The notes under the pieces are model-generated. The model saw only the letters and a list, made by a program, of their open reading frames with translations. It made no database searches and was not told where the DNA came from. A stretch of 64,000 nucleotides of DNA from Bryobacteraceae bacterium. Lineage in GTDB: Bacteria; Acidobacteriota; Terriglobia; Bryobacterales; Bryobacteraceae. This document shows positions 1 to 9,563 of the stretch, one piece after another. Position 1 is the first letter of the stretch. Each line of letters starts with the position of its first letter. A program made the translations under genes and the position numbers. Where the stretch lies: contig JAHCHE010000008.1 in assembly GCA_026129905.1 (NCBI GenBank), positions 1-64,000 of the forward strand, given 5' to 3'.

Positions 1-2
1 TT

Positions 3-428
3 GAACTACTAGGATCGCAACCATCGACAGTTGGCGACTTTCTGCGGCTGATGCGATCACTGTCAGACGAAGGTGAAATGATGGACAGAAGTCGCGATCT
101 CCTGAAGGAGTGGCGCGAGCCGCGTTCATTGAGTCTGCGTTGGCTCAGCAGTGAGCACCCGATCACCGCTGCCGAAATTCTATATTTGATCATGCGGTCG
201 TCTGACGAGGACGTGTTTCGCCGGCTGGCGATGGATCTTCCGAACGAAAAACCAGCAATCCGCATGATGCTGGATAGAAGTCCCGCTTTGCTGCTGGAGC
301 GGCTCGCGGAGTTAGCCCAGCGGACTCAGAATCGCCAGTTACTCTTCGAGATCCACCTTCGCGCTCGGCGGTTATTGCCGCGGACTGTGAGTGCGGTCTA
401 TGAGCACAACAACCCGCGAAACATATAG
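3..428 (+). CDS. Hypothetical protein, 5' end outside the window
   Basis: The reading frame is open to the left edge of the window, so the true start is probably upstream; the first internal ATG is at 51. The visible part is about 141 residues, hydrophilic and helix-rich with many Arg, Leu and Glu. There is no signal peptide, no membrane segment and no motif I recognise. It is followed by about 230 bp containing GC-rich inverted repeats (GGAGGACCTCCCG) before the next gene, which faces the other way. Function unknown; it is called a gene from its open frame and codon use only. Confidence 0.5.
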   Translation, partial: ELLGSQPSTVGDFLRLMRSLSDEGEMMDRSRDLLKEWREPRSLSLRWLSSEHPITAAEILYLIMRSSDEDVFRRLAMDLPNEKPAIRMMLDRSPALLLERLAELAQRTQNRQLLFEIHLRARRLLPRTVSAVYEHNNPRNI

Positions 429-659
429 CGGCGTTGGATTCGTGGGTTCTCGTTTCCGCTTAGGCGGGAGGACCTCCCGAGAGGACCTCCTGGGGCGTCG
501 CGGTCCGCTCCTGCCGGAACGGGCCGGCCGACGCGGGGGCGAGATCAGGCTGACCTCAGGCTGACCTTGGTCCAGCAGCTTGCCCTCGCCGTTTGCCGAT
601 ATCGGGTTCGAGCAGGAAGCAACGGACAACGTCATTTTAGCCGCAGGGCGTGGCGGATC

Positions 660-1682
660 TCAGATAGCGCCGTCCAGGCGCGTGAGGCCGGCCTCGCGGG
701 CCCACCGGATCGCCTGCCGGTGCTCGTCGCCGGTGACGCGGCGGGCGATGTCGGGGAACTGGCTCGCTTTGTACTCCGGCCGGTACTGGCCCATGATGTT
801 GACGTAAGTGGAGGTCGTCAGTTCGGCGGCAACCCAGCGGACAAACCTGTCGGAACCCGCGATGTTCCCGGGCATCACCAAGTGGCGGATCATCAGGCCC
901 CGCAGCGCCACGCCGTCCTCGTCCACCACGAGTTCGCCCACCTGCCTGTGCATCTCCTTGATCGCCGCGGCGGCAGCTTCGGGATAGTCCCGCGCGCCCG
1001 CCGAGTATTTCGCCGCCATGTCGCCGTCGGCGTATTTGAAGTCGGGCAGATAGATGTCGACAATGCCTTCGAGCAGCTTGACGACTTCGAGGGACTCGTA
1101 GCCGCCGCAGTTGTAGACGATCGGCGCCCGTAGCCCCTGCCGGGCGGCGATGGCGACGGCGGCGACGATGTTCGGCGCCACGTGCGTCGGGGTGACGACG
1201 TTGATGTTGCGGCAGCCGCGCCGCTCGAGTTCCAGCATCATGGCGGCGATGCGCTCGTCGGAGACGTACGTCCCGTCGCCCCGGTGGTTGATCTCCCAGT
1301 TCTGGCAGAAGACGCACTGAAGATTGCAGTTGCTGAAGAAGATGGTTCCGGAGCCGCCCCGGCCCACCAGCGGCCGTTCCTCGCCGAAGTGCGGATGGGC
1401 CGAGTAGACCTTGGCTCGCGAGGTGGAACGGCAGACGCCGGTCGCCCACCCGGCGCGGTTGGCGCCGCACGCGCGCGGACACAGACGGCAGCTCTTGTAG
1501 ATTTCCTTGAAGGCGCGGACGCGACGCTCCAGTTCCTCGCGGCCGAGTTTCCGGTATGCCGGCTCGAACTCCTTGCGCGCCATGTTCGCAGGCGGCGAGT
1601 CCTGCCGGCAGGCGCGAAGCGTTGACAGCGAGACGAAACCGGACCCGAACCGGACCGCAAATTCCCGCCGCGTGTCGTTCAT
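660..1682 (-). CDS. PflX/PflA-like radical SAM protein
   Basis: The protein has 340 residues. The radical SAM cluster motif CNLQCVFC (C-x3-C-x2-C, near residue 119) is clear, preceded by a second Cys pair (CRLCPRACG, near residue 66) typical of COG1313, the PflX-like homologues of pyruvate formate-lyase activases. These use S-adenosylmethionine and a 4Fe-4S cluster; the substrate of this group is not established. The N-terminus is odd: TRREF, then a mildly hydrophobic stretch and LRAC, like a twin-arginine or lipoprotein leader, which is unexpected for a SAM enzyme. Met34 (position 1583) is an alternative cytoplasmic start. It has no glycyl-radical partner nearby. Confidence 0.85.
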   Translation of the reverse strand: MNDTRREFAVRFGSGFVSLSTLRACRQDSPPANMARKEFEPAYRKLGREELERRVRAFKEIYKSCRLCPRACGANRAGWATGVCRSTSRAKVYSAHPHFGEERPLVGRGGSGTIFFSNCNLQCVFCQNWEINHRGDGTYVSDERIAAMMLELERRGCRNINVVTPTHVAPNIVAAVAIAARQGLRAPIVYNCGGYESLEVVKLLEGIVDIYLPDFKYADGDMAAKYSAGARDYPEAAAAAIKEMHRQVGELVVDEDGVALRGLMIRHLVMPGNIAGSDRFVRWVAAELTTSTYVNIMGQYRPEYKASQFPDIARRVTGDEHRQAIRWAREAGLTRLDGAI

Positions 1683-1786
1683 CCTGCCCGAATTATACCC
1701 GATTTTCGGACCATTAGGTACAGTTTAGAAGGAAGCGCACGTCTTGAAAGCTGACGGCCGACAGCCGATCGCTGAAAGCTTGAAGT

Positions 1787-2176
1787 TCAGCGCCTGCCGG
1801 CCGGGATGGCTTCGCCGAGATTGATGGACCCGCCGCCTTCGCTGACGTAGTTCCGGTTCCAGTCCGGTATCTCGACCACTACGTCGCCTTGCACGACGCA
1901 CTGACAGCCCAGCCGCGAGTGCAGGGTCAGCCCGGCGGCCATATCCAGGCGGTCCGCTTCGTCGTCGTCCATCTCCGACAGATTGCCGTCGCCCTGCTTC
2001 ACGATCACGTGGCAGGTGGTGCAGGCGCAGTTCCCGCCGCAGGCGTGTTCGAGCTGGACCCCGGCGTTGAGCGCGATGTCCAACAGCGATTCGGGTTTGC
2101 CGTGCTCCTTGTAAGGAAGCTCGCCGTGTTCGAATTCCACCGTGACATTGGCGGGCAGGAAGGTTACCTTCGGCAC
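1787..2176 (-). CDS. fdx: 2Fe-2S ferredoxin, Isc/adrenodoxin type
   Basis: Small electron carrier of about 129 residues. The cluster ligands are visible as CGGNCACTTC (C-x5-C-x2-C) with the fourth Cys in RLGCQC, and the intervening acidic stretch (EMDDDEADRLD) matches Isc-type ferredoxins. Homology begins at PKVTFLP, so I chose the GTG at 2176; the longer in-frame ATG at 2245 adds 23 unrelated residues and would run into the divergent gene at 2233. No other isc genes lie next to it, so its redox partner cannot be told from here. The radical SAM gene downstream on the same strand could be co-transcribed. Confidence 0.85.
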   Translation of the reverse strand: MPKVTFLPANVTVEFEHGELPYKEHGKPESLLDIALNAGVQLEHACGGNCACTTCHVIVKQGDGNLSEMDDDEADRLDMAAGLTLHSRLGCQCVVQGDVVVEIPDWNRNYVSEGGGSINLGEAIPAGRR

Positions 2177-2232
2177 ACCTTCATTGTAGCGTTGAAGGTA
2201 GCGTAGAAGCGGCGGCCTACAATGAATAGTAG

Positions 2233-4365
2233 ATGTCCGCCGCAAGGACAGCAGGGGAAATCGCCGCTTCTCCGGTGGAAAGGTTCTTTCAGCTCTCGCT
2301 GCTTGGCCTGCTGGCGTGCGGTTACCTTGCCATCGCCGGGTCCGGATATCTGTCGAACGCCATCGTCGCGCTCACGGCGGCGCCATTGGCCTTCCGCTTC
2401 CTGATCGTCTCCGGCCTCCTGCGGGCCGAATTGCCGGAGCGCTGGGTGACGGCGGTGACGCTGGCCTACGTCGGGTTTTATCCGCTCGATTACCTGTTCG
2501 TCTCGAACGATTTTCTTCAGGCGAGCGTCCACCTGGTGCTGTTTCTTGCAGCCATCCGCCTGGTGACCGCGAAAACAGACCGCGATTATTCCAGTCTGAT
2601 CGCGATCGCGCTGCTGGAACTCGCCGCGGCCGCCATTTTGTCGTTGAACCTGAGCTTCTTCATCTTCCTCGGGCTGTTTCTTTGGTTCGCGGTGTCCACC
2701 TTCGTAAGCTGGGAGATCCGGCGCTCGCTGCGCTCGGAAGCGCTGGTATCGCGAGGCGCCGCCCGGTCGCTGAACCGGCGGCTGGCGAGCGCCGGCGCGT
2801 TGGTGACCCTCGGCATTCTCCTGCTCACCAGCGGCATGTTTTTTGTGCTTCCGCGCACGGCGCACGCGGCCTTCCAGCGCCTGATACCGGAGCGGTACCG
2901 CATCACCGCGTTCTCCAACGAAGTCACGCTCGGCGAGATCGGCGAGATCAAGCGCAATAGCAGGGTCATGATGCACGTGCGGGTGGACGGCGTCGACGGG
3001 CAGGTCCGGCTGAAGTGGCGCGGCGCGGCCCTCGGACGCTTCGACGGCAAGCGGTGGTTCAACCCGATTACGCCGGGACGGATTCTGAATTTCGGCAGCC
3101 AGCAGGTCGCGCTGGCCGACGACAACCAGCTCCGCCGCAAAGGCCGCCGCGTCAATTACGAAGTGCAATTGCATCCGTTCGGAGCGGACGTGATGTTTAT
3201 CGGCGGCCGGCCCGAGTTCCTCAAGACCAACCTCCGGTCGCTGCGGCGGATGCCGTGGGACAGCTTCCAACTCAGCTATGCGCCGATGGACACGCTCCAG
3301 TACGGCGTCTACAGCTTCCTGGAGGACCAGCACAGCGAATCGCCTCAGGTTCCTCCGCTGCTGGTTCCCGAAGACGCGAAGGAGTACCTCGCGCTGCCCC
3401 CGCTCGACCGGCGCATCCCGGAGCTATCCGCGCGCGTGACGCTCGGCTACGCGTCGCTGGCCGATAAAGCGGCGGCTCTGGAGCACCATTTGCAGACGCA
3501 GTACGCCTACACGATCGAGCTGCCCCAAACCGAGCCCCCCGACGCCCTGGCCTATTTTCTGTTCGAGCGGCGCGCCGGGCATTGTGAATACTTCGCCTCC
3601 GCGATGGCGGTAATGCTGCGCGCGATCGGTATTCCGTCGCGAGTGGCCACCGGCTTTCAGAGCGGAACCTACAACCCGATCAGCGGCTGGCACGTGATTC
3701 GCGCCTCCGACGCCCATAGCTGGGTGGAAGCCTTCATCCCGGGACGCGGCTGGATGACCTACGACCCCACGCCGCCGGACCTCTCGCCCGAGAATCCCAG
3801 TCTGTGGTCGCGCATCGCCCTGGTGATCGACGCCGCCGAGACGTTCTGGCAGAATTGGGTGGTCAACTACGACCAGAACCGCCAGCTTTCGCTAGCGGCG
3901 CGAATGGACGAGCTGCGGCGGCGCTTTGTCGCCGACCGCCGGCTGGGAATCGGCGAGACGTGGGAACAGTGGAAAGCGGGCGTCGGCGAGTGGTATCGCC
4001 GCTATGGCCGCTCGATCGCCATCGCTTTTGCTTTCCTGGCCGGCCTGCTTCCCATCGCGGCGATTCTGCGGCCCTGGCTGCGGCGCCGCCTTCGGGCGCG
4101 AAGGGTCCTCCAGGGCGAGGTCAGGACCGACGACGCAACGGGCCTGTATCTGCACGCGTTGGACGTGCTGAAGCGCGCCGGCTTCGACCGCGCGCCGTCG
4201 CTGACGCCGCTCGAGTTCGCGCACGGGCTCCCCGCCCAGGCCCCCCGAGCGATCGTCTCCGAGCTGACGGCGGCGTACAACGATCTGCGCTTCGGCGGCC
4301 GACGCGACGCCGCATCCCGCATCGTAACGCTGCTCGAGCAACTGGAGCAGTCGGTGCGGAGATAA
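2233..4365 (+). CDS. TgpA-like membrane transglutaminase
   Basis: The protein has 710 residues. Residues 1-205 contain about six or seven membrane segments (DUF3488-like). A periplasmic transglutaminase-like domain follows, with the Cys-His-Asp triad in GHCEYFA, DAHSWVE and YDPTPPD (about residues 450-520). A further membrane helix lies near 600, followed by a cytoplasmic DUF4129-like tail. This order matches TgpA and related proteins, often found with MoxR ATPases and DUF58 proteins, but neither is adjacent here. The substrate is unknown. It diverges from fdx with 56 bp between the starts. Confidence 0.9.
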   Translation: MSAARTAGEIAASPVERFFQLSLLGLLACGYLAIAGSGYLSNAIVALTAAPLAFRFLIVSGLLRAELPERWVTAVTLAYVGFYPLDYLFVSNDFLQASVHLVLFLAAIRLVTAKTDRDYSSLIAIALLELAAAAILSLNLSFFIFLGLFLWFAVSTFVSWEIRRSLRSEALVSRGAARSLNRRLASAGALVTLGILLLTSGMFFVLPRTAHAAFQRLIPERYRITAFSNEVTLGEIGEIKRNSRVMMHVRVDGVDGQVRLKWRGAALGRFDGKRWFNPITPGRILNFGSQQVALADDNQLRRKGRRVNYEVQLHPFGADVMFIGGRPEFLKTNLRSLRRMPWDSFQLSYAPMDTLQYGVYSFLEDQHSESPQVPPLLVPEDAKEYLALPPLDRRIPELSARVTLGYASLADKAAALEHHLQTQYAYTIELPQTEPPDALAYFLFERRAGHCEYFASAMAVMLRAIGIPSRVATGFQSGTYNPISGWHVIRASDAHSWVEAFIPGRGWMTYDPTPPDLSPENPSLWSRIALVIDAAETFWQNWVVNYDQNRQLSLAARMDELRRRFVADRRLGIGETWEQWKAGVGEWYRRYGRSIAIAFAFLAGLLPIAAILRPWLRRRLRARRVLQGEVRTDDATGLYLHALDVLKRAGFDRAPSLTPLEFAHGLPAQAPRAIVSELTAAYNDLRFGGRRDAASRIVTLLEQLEQSVRR

Positions 4366-4366
4366 G

Positions 4367-5614
4367 CTACGGCAGGGCGAAGCCGAAGCCCACCGCCAGT
4401 TGGCGCAGCACGTCCCACTTGTCAGGGATCGGAACCGTTGTACAGGGCGCGCCGAAAAAGCCGCCTGGGACGTCGTACTTCGGCGCGTTCTTTTTCGTCC
4501 TGGCGCTGAAGTCCAGGTCGGCGGCCAAATTGTTCGCGGCAGCGTCGCGAAGGGTCAGAGAAGGCAGCCCCCACCGCCACTCGATCGTTTTGAGAACGGA
4601 CGTGTGATCGTAGACCACGCTGGAGACGGTTTTGCGGCCGGCCCACGGCGCGATCATCATAGCCGGCGTTCGAAATCCGCGCAGCGCGAAATCGGGATTG
4701 TTATCCGGCGCCGTCTCCGGCGGTACGTGATCGAAGAATCCTCCCCATTCGTCGTAGTTGACGATAAATCCCGTGCCGTCCCAACCTGGGCCGCGGGTGA
4801 CCGCCTCGTAGACCTGGTTGATGAACGCCTGGCCGTTGCGGATATCGGTGAACGGGTGATCGTCGCCCGACACACCCTGCGCTTCTCCGAGGAAACGCGG
4901 ATCGACAAACGCGACATCGGGCAACTGGCCGGCGGCGGCGTCGGCGAGAAAGGCCGCAAACGGCCGGCTGATGGAGACGTACTTCGATCCCCAAAGCGCG
5001 GTGAACGGCACGTCGCTAAAGTAATAGCGCGCCGTGCGCCCGGCTGCCAGCAGGCTGTCGAAGATCGTCGGCAGCTCGCAGATCTCGAACGTGTTTTCCT
5101 TCCGGTCGGTCTGCGCCGCCCAGTGATAGATCTTGTTCGGGAACGTTCCCGCCATGGTGGCGGAGAAATATCGGTCGAACACCGTCCAGTGATTCACCGC
5201 GGAACCGTAGAAGGCGAAGTCGTCGCGGCGGTAGTAACCGATCGAATAGATGTCGTTCACCAGCAGCCAGCCATCGCACTGGCCGTTGTTGTACTCGACG
5301 CGGCCGCCCTCGTACGAGTGGTCCGGATCCTGGAAGCCGCATCCCTGGTAGTCCCGCAGGCGATACGTGGAGTGCGGCTGATTGTCGGCGTCGAAATACG
5401 TGAGGCCCGCCTGCTTCCCGTCCGATTTCGGAACCCATCCGAAGAAATGATCGTACGACCGATTCTCCATCATGAGCACGACAATGTGCCGGATGCCGGA
5501 CTCCGCCGGCGGCGGAAGCGAAGACGACTGCGCCCGCGTCGCGGATGGCAAGGCGAGAGCTGACAAAGCCGCGGTTCTGAGCAGGTCGCGGCGGGACAAA
5601 GAATTGGCACGCAT
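4367..5614 (-). CDS. Tat-exported phosphoesterase (phospholipase C/acid phosphatase family)
   Basis: About 415 residues. The start at 5614 is preferred because GGGAGGAA lies five bases upstream and it gives a twin-arginine leader (SRRDLL followed by a hydrophobic run to an Ala-x-Ala-like site). The mature part opens with MMENRSYDHFFG, the metal and nucleophile signature of the PF04185 phosphoesterase family, and carries NYDEWGGFFDHVPPE further on. Members hydrolyse phospholipids or phosphomonoesters outside the cytoplasm; the exact substrate cannot be read from sequence. It ends one base after the convergent transglutaminase gene stops, so the two 3' ends meet. Confidence 0.88.
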   Translation of the reverse strand: MRANSLSRRDLLRTAALSALALPSATRAQSSSLPPPAESGIRHIVVLMMENRSYDHFFGWVPKSDGKQAGLTYFDADNQPHSTYRLRDYQGCGFQDPDHSYEGGRVEYNNGQCDGWLLVNDIYSIGYYRRDDFAFYGSAVNHWTVFDRYFSATMAGTFPNKIYHWAAQTDRKENTFEICELPTIFDSLLAAGRTARYYFSDVPFTALWGSKYVSISRPFAAFLADAAAGQLPDVAFVDPRFLGEAQGVSGDDHPFTDIRNGQAFINQVYEAVTRGPGWDGTGFIVNYDEWGGFFDHVPPETAPDNNPDFALRGFRTPAMMIAPWAGRKTVSSVVYDHTSVLKTIEWRWGLPSLTLRDAAANNLAADLDFSARTKKNAPKYDVPGGFFGAPCTTVPIPDKWDVLRQLAVGFGFALP

Positions 5615-5738
5615 CGGTTCCTCCCGGTGAGATGGCCCCACGGCATGCCGCCGCGGCGCTCCTCCTGCTGGGTTGACAATGGCCGGCGGCGCGCTGTTTC
5701 AGATGAGGTCGATGGCGGCGATCAGGCGGACGCGAACT

Positions 5739-6851
5739 TCACCGTTTCCGCTTCCATAGCTCGATGACGTTGCCGCGGTGATTGGCGCCGAACAGGTCCT
5801 TGTCGCCATCGCCGTCGACGTCGACGATCCGCATGCTGTGCGAGCCCGTGGTGGCCAGTACCAGCGGCGACCAGCGCGCGCCTTTGCCGCGATTGAAGTA
5901 GATCCGCACCTCGTCGGGGTCCTCGCCCTGGTGCATCTCGGCGGTGGCGATATCCGCGCTCCCGTCCCCATCGAAGTCCGCCACGCCGATGAAGTGATGA
6001 ACGGCCTCGACGTCGTCCTGGACGACGCGTTCCATCCACCGCGATTTCGGATCGGCTGGCGCCTCGAACCATGAGATGCGGTAGCGCTGGCCCGCCAGTT
6101 CCGACGGCGAGGCCACGATGTCCAGGCGGCCGTCGCCGTTGATGTCGCCGCTGGCAATGAAGGCGTGGGGGTGCGCCCAGTCGGGACCGTACTCATGGCG
6201 GGTCCACTCGGCGTCGAGGATACGGCCCGGGTTCTCGAACCACGCGCGCTCGACCACGACGTCCATGTCTCCGTCGCCGTCGATATCGGCGAGGTGGAGG
6301 CCCTCGCCGTTCGGGATGTCGATCGTGCGCTTCGTCCACTTGTCGGGCGCGTCCTGGCGGTACAGGTAGAGCACGTTGCCCGTGGTTCCGAACGCGCCCT
6401 GGTTGCGGGCCACAAGGTCGAGGTCGCCGTCACCGTCCAGGTCCGCGACTTCGACGTCATGCAAAGTGACTTCGTCGATATGGTGGACCTTCCAGGACGG
6501 GTTCTCCAGCCACAGGATCGCTGTTTTCGTCAGCGCGCCCAGGTCGTTGTCGCCGTCCTTGTCGATATCCGCGACCTCCCCGTCGGTGGAGAAACCCGGT
6601 TCGGGCGAGATGACGTGCTTCCGCCACGAAGGGTTTTCATACCAGACCAGCCCCCCTTTCGTGACGCCACCGGCGACCAGGTCGATGCGCCCGTCGCCGT
6701 TCAGATCGCCGGCGGTCTTCAGCCAGGTATCGACGGGACCGTCGGCGTCGATCACGATGTGCTCGAACCGGACGCCAGACGGGCCGCACGCCGGCGAGAG
6801 CGCCGCGAGCGCGGCCGCGGCGAGGACGGAAAGCTTGGGAACGGAGGCCAT
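5739..6851 (-). CDS. FG-GAP/VCBS repeat lipoprotein
   Basis: The protein has 370 residues with a signal peptide ending in LSPAC, a plausible lipobox. At least seven calcium-loop repeats of the form D-x-D-x-D-G-D-x-D follow (for example DLNGDGRIDLV, DIDGDGDMDVV, DVDGDGDKDLF), spaced about 45-50 residues, which predicts a beta-propeller of the integrin-alpha/FG-GAP type. Such proteins sit on the cell surface or in the periplasm and bind ligands or other proteins; no catalytic motif is visible. It is a single gene divergent from the secreted TIM-barrel gene at 6911. Confidence 0.85.
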   Translation of the reverse strand: MASVPKLSVLAAAALAALSPACGPSGVRFEHIVIDADGPVDTWLKTAGDLNGDGRIDLVAGGVTKGGLVWYENPSWRKHVISPEPGFSTDGEVADIDKDGDNDLGALTKTAILWLENPSWKVHHIDEVTLHDVEVADLDGDGDLDLVARNQGAFGTTGNVLYLYRQDAPDKWTKRTIDIPNGEGLHLADIDGDGDMDVVVERAWFENPGRILDAEWTRHEYGPDWAHPHAFIASGDINGDGRLDIVASPSELAGQRYRISWFEAPADPKSRWMERVVQDDVEAVHHFIGVADFDGDGSADIATAEMHQGEDPDEVRIYFNRGKGARWSPLVLATTGSHSMRIVDVDGDGDKDLFGANHRGNVIELWKRKR

Positions 6852-6910
6852 GTAACTCTGGTAGACTTTCCTCTGCCGGATGTCAAGCCCCGGCGAAAGG
6901 ATGTTCAGGC

Positions 6911-8968
6911 ATGAATTTCTTATTACTGTTGGCGCTGTGGCCCGGGCTGCCCGACATACAAGCTCCGGGCGGCGGGAAGATGACCGTCGAGATGGCGCCG
7001 CGGGACCGCGTCAAGGTGTCGTCCCCGTACTGGCGCGTGGAGTTCGACCTCCGCAACGGCGGTTCTCTCGACACGATCGTGTTTCCACACGGGTCGGGCG
7101 CCAACCTGCTGGTGAAGCCGTTTGCGACGTACGTCGATCAGTGGTCGGATCGCGACGCGCCGGCCGTCGAGGCGCGGTCGTCCGAGCAGGGCGGGGTGCT
7201 CCGGCTGGAATTTTCCGGGCGCATGGCGGGCGCCGGGCGCGCGGCGGGTCCAATCGAGTTCGAGACGGTCTGGACGCTGTCGCCCTTCGTCGTGCGGGCC
7301 GATCAGAAGCTCAGGTTCACCGAGGACGCGCAAGTCCGCACGGTCGGCATCGGATCGGCGGCGGTCCGCGCCGACCTGGACGAATGGGCCTTGCGCGTCG
7401 GCCCGACCGACGATCCCGACCGGCGGAAAATGGCGCCGGCGCGGTTCGGGAAGCTCTCGCGGGCGGGCGAGCTCCTGTTCTCGGAGCGCCACGCCCCGTC
7501 GTACATGCTGTTGTTCGATCGCGGCAAGGAGGGTTTCGACGTCAATGTCGCCTCTGACCTGGCGGCGTGGGAAACCGGCCTGACGGGACGCGGCGGCGTA
7601 GGGCGTTTCGAGGCGAGAGTGGCCGGCGACGGCCGGTCCGTCGAGATGCTGCGCGAACCCCTTCATGCGCCCACGCCGATGAAGGTGGCCAAGGGCGAGT
7701 ACCTGTTCAGCTACTACCTCGGATTACCGCGCATCGTCGAGAAGGCGGACCGCAAGTGGATGCACCTGTCGTTCGGCAACCATCCCTGGCCCTCGGACCA
7801 GGAGATCGCGGCGTGGGCCGAAGCGGGAGTCAACATCGTCCGGCTTCACAACGACTACGCGGCCGACGAGAACTTCTGGCATGACGGCGCCTGGCCGCCG
7901 TACGACGAAGCGGGCATGGCGGAAGTGAAGCGGATCGTCGCCGCCTGCCACAGGCACAAGATCGCGGTGGTTCCGTATTTCTCCATTCATGAGTTCCACC
8001 CCGTCGCCCAGGGATACGCCGAGAACGAGAACGAGTGGAAGCGCAGCAACGACCAGGCGGGAACCGTCTACCACAACCATGTCGGCAAGGGCGAGTTCGG
8101 CGCGCAGATGTGTCCGCAATCGAAGTGGCTCGACCGGCGCAAGGCCGACATCGAGAAGGCGTACCGGGAACTGGGCTTCGACGGAATTTATTACGACTGG
8201 GTGATGACCCTGCCGTGCAACAACAAGGCGCACAACGAGAAGCTGCACCTGGGCACGGACGGCGTCATCGATCTGTTGGCCTGGACGCGCCGCCTGGTTG
8301 CGCCGAACGGAACGCTCATCCTCCACCTCTACGGCGCCATGCCGTCGATCGCGTTCGAGAACTTCGCGGACCTGGTGGTGAACATGGAGGAGGTTTCCGG
8401 CGCCGAACAGATGATGACCATGGACCGCATCCCGATCGTCACCACGCTGGCCGAGAGCATCGCCCGTTCGCCCTGCCCGTCCTATCGGAAGGACCGCGAG
8501 CGGGAACGCAATCGGAACAATATCGCGCACCTGGCCGTGCTGGGGATGTTCCCCTGGTCCGGTTCGGCCGGCACGGGCACGGCCGGGGGTACGGGCGGCG
8601 CAACCTACGAGGAGACGCTGAAACTCTTCCGAGCCTTCAAGCCCTACCCCCTGGCCGAATACCGCTTTCACGACGCTCTCTCCGGCGCGGTGCGCACGTC
8701 CTGGGAGGACGTTTACGGCGCGGTGTACGGCGCGCGCGCGCCCGCGGTAGTGGTGATCTCGAACGCCGGTCCGGCCATGCGTAAGAATGTCCTATGGCGG
8801 GTGAAGCCGGAGACGCTTGGCCTCGGCGATGCGGCCCGCCTTGAGCTGAACGATATCAAGACGGGTCGGAAGCGCACGCTGAGCGTGGCCGAACTCGGCG
8901 ACGGTTCCCTGCTGACGGATCTCGAGCCGTACGAGTACCGCCTGTATGAGATTCGGGGGGCGCCGTAG
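6911..8968 (+). CDS. Secreted glycoside-hydrolase-like TIM-barrel protein
   Basis: The protein has 685 residues with a short hydrophobic leader (FLLLLALWPG) and a GAAAGG ribosome-binding site ten bases before the ATG. The N-terminal 260 residues look like a beta-sandwich. From residue about 270 the sequence reads like an (alpha/beta)8 barrel of carbohydrate-active enzymes: GVNIVRLHNDY, VVPYFSIHEFHP, GFDGIYYDWV (putative catalytic Asp on strand 4) and GTLILHLYG. The last 90 residues are a further beta domain. I cannot assign a glycoside hydrolase family; DUF6259-like proteins are the nearest in layout. Likely a periplasmic or secreted polysaccharide-processing enzyme. Confidence 0.7.
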   Translation: MNFLLLLALWPGLPDIQAPGGGKMTVEMAPRDRVKVSSPYWRVEFDLRNGGSLDTIVFPHGSGANLLVKPFATYVDQWSDRDAPAVEARSSEQGGVLRLEFSGRMAGAGRAAGPIEFETVWTLSPFVVRADQKLRFTEDAQVRTVGIGSAAVRADLDEWALRVGPTDDPDRRKMAPARFGKLSRAGELLFSERHAPSYMLLFDRGKEGFDVNVASDLAAWETGLTGRGGVGRFEARVAGDGRSVEMLREPLHAPTPMKVAKGEYLFSYYLGLPRIVEKADRKWMHLSFGNHPWPSDQEIAAWAEAGVNIVRLHNDYAADENFWHDGAWPPYDEAGMAEVKRIVAACHRHKIAVVPYFSIHEFHPVAQGYAENENEWKRSNDQAGTVYHNHVGKGEFGAQMCPQSKWLDRRKADIEKAYRELGFDGIYYDWVMTLPCNNKAHNEKLHLGTDGVIDLLAWTRRLVAPNGTLILHLYGAMPSIAFENFADLVVNMEEVSGAEQMMTMDRIPIVTTLAESIARSPCPSYRKDRERERNRNNIAHLAVLGMFPWSGSAGTGTAGGTGGATYEETLKLFRAFKPYPLAEYRFHDALSGAVRTSWEDVYGAVYGARAPAVVVISNAGPAMRKNVLWRVKPETLGLGDAARLELNDIKTGRKRTLSVAELGDGSLLTDLEPYEYRLYEIRGAP

Positions 8969-9094
8969 GGCCGCCGGGGCGCCGCAAGGTCTGAATCTGC
9001 AGGGCTGCGTCAATTCCACCGGTTGACTTTGCGCCATGCGCTAGATTAATGTAACCTTTCTGATTGGCCGCGCTTGGAAAGGCCGCAATCAGCT

Positions 9095-9538
9095 ATGCAG
9101 GAAAACAGGACCGGCCGGACCGCGAGCGTGGTGTCCGAACTCGAATCCACTCTGGACAGCGTCGACGTCGCCGAAGAGATCGTCACGATTGCGGCCCGGG
9201 AGCTCGGTTTTGCGGAGGACGACCAGTACCGCATCGGGATGGCGATTCGGGAATCGGTGGTTAACGCGGTCGTTCACGGCAATTGCTATAGCCGGAACAA
9301 AAAGGTGCGCCTCGGCGTCAGAAAAGACGCCGACCGGTTGACGATAACGGTTGCCGACGAGGGCAAGGGGCTCGATCTCGCGTCCCTGCCCGATCCGCTG
9401 GCAACCGAAAACCTGCTGAACCAGTCCGGCCGGGGCATCTTCCTGATCAAGGCCTTCATGGACGAGTTCGAAGTCAGGAAACTGGAGCCCATCGGAACGG
9501 AATTCAAGTTGGTGAAGTACTTGGATCGGAAATTATAA
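9095..9538 (+). CDS. RsbW-like anti-sigma factor / serine kinase (GHKL ATPase)
   Basis: About 147 residues. The histidine-kinase-like ATPase motifs are present: an N box with ESVVNAVVHGN, a G1 box with VADEGKGLD, and a G2-like GRGIFLIKAFMDE. This is the form of SpoIIAB/RsbW anti-sigma kinases, which phosphorylate a STAS-domain antagonist and release a sigma factor. The ATG at 9095 is used; a TTG at 9074 is an in-frame alternative. The antagonist-like gene follows after 25 bp. No sigma factor or PP2C phosphatase lies in this window. Confidence 0.85.
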   Translation: MQENRTGRTASVVSELESTLDSVDVAEEIVTIAARELGFAEDDQYRIGMAIRESVVNAVVHGNCYSRNKKVRLGVRKDADRLTITVADEGKGLDLASLPDPLATENLLNQSGRGIFLIKAFMDEFEVRKLEPIGTEFKLVKYLDRKL

Positions 9539-9563
9539 GCGAAGTTCAAAAGGAGAGACGCGC

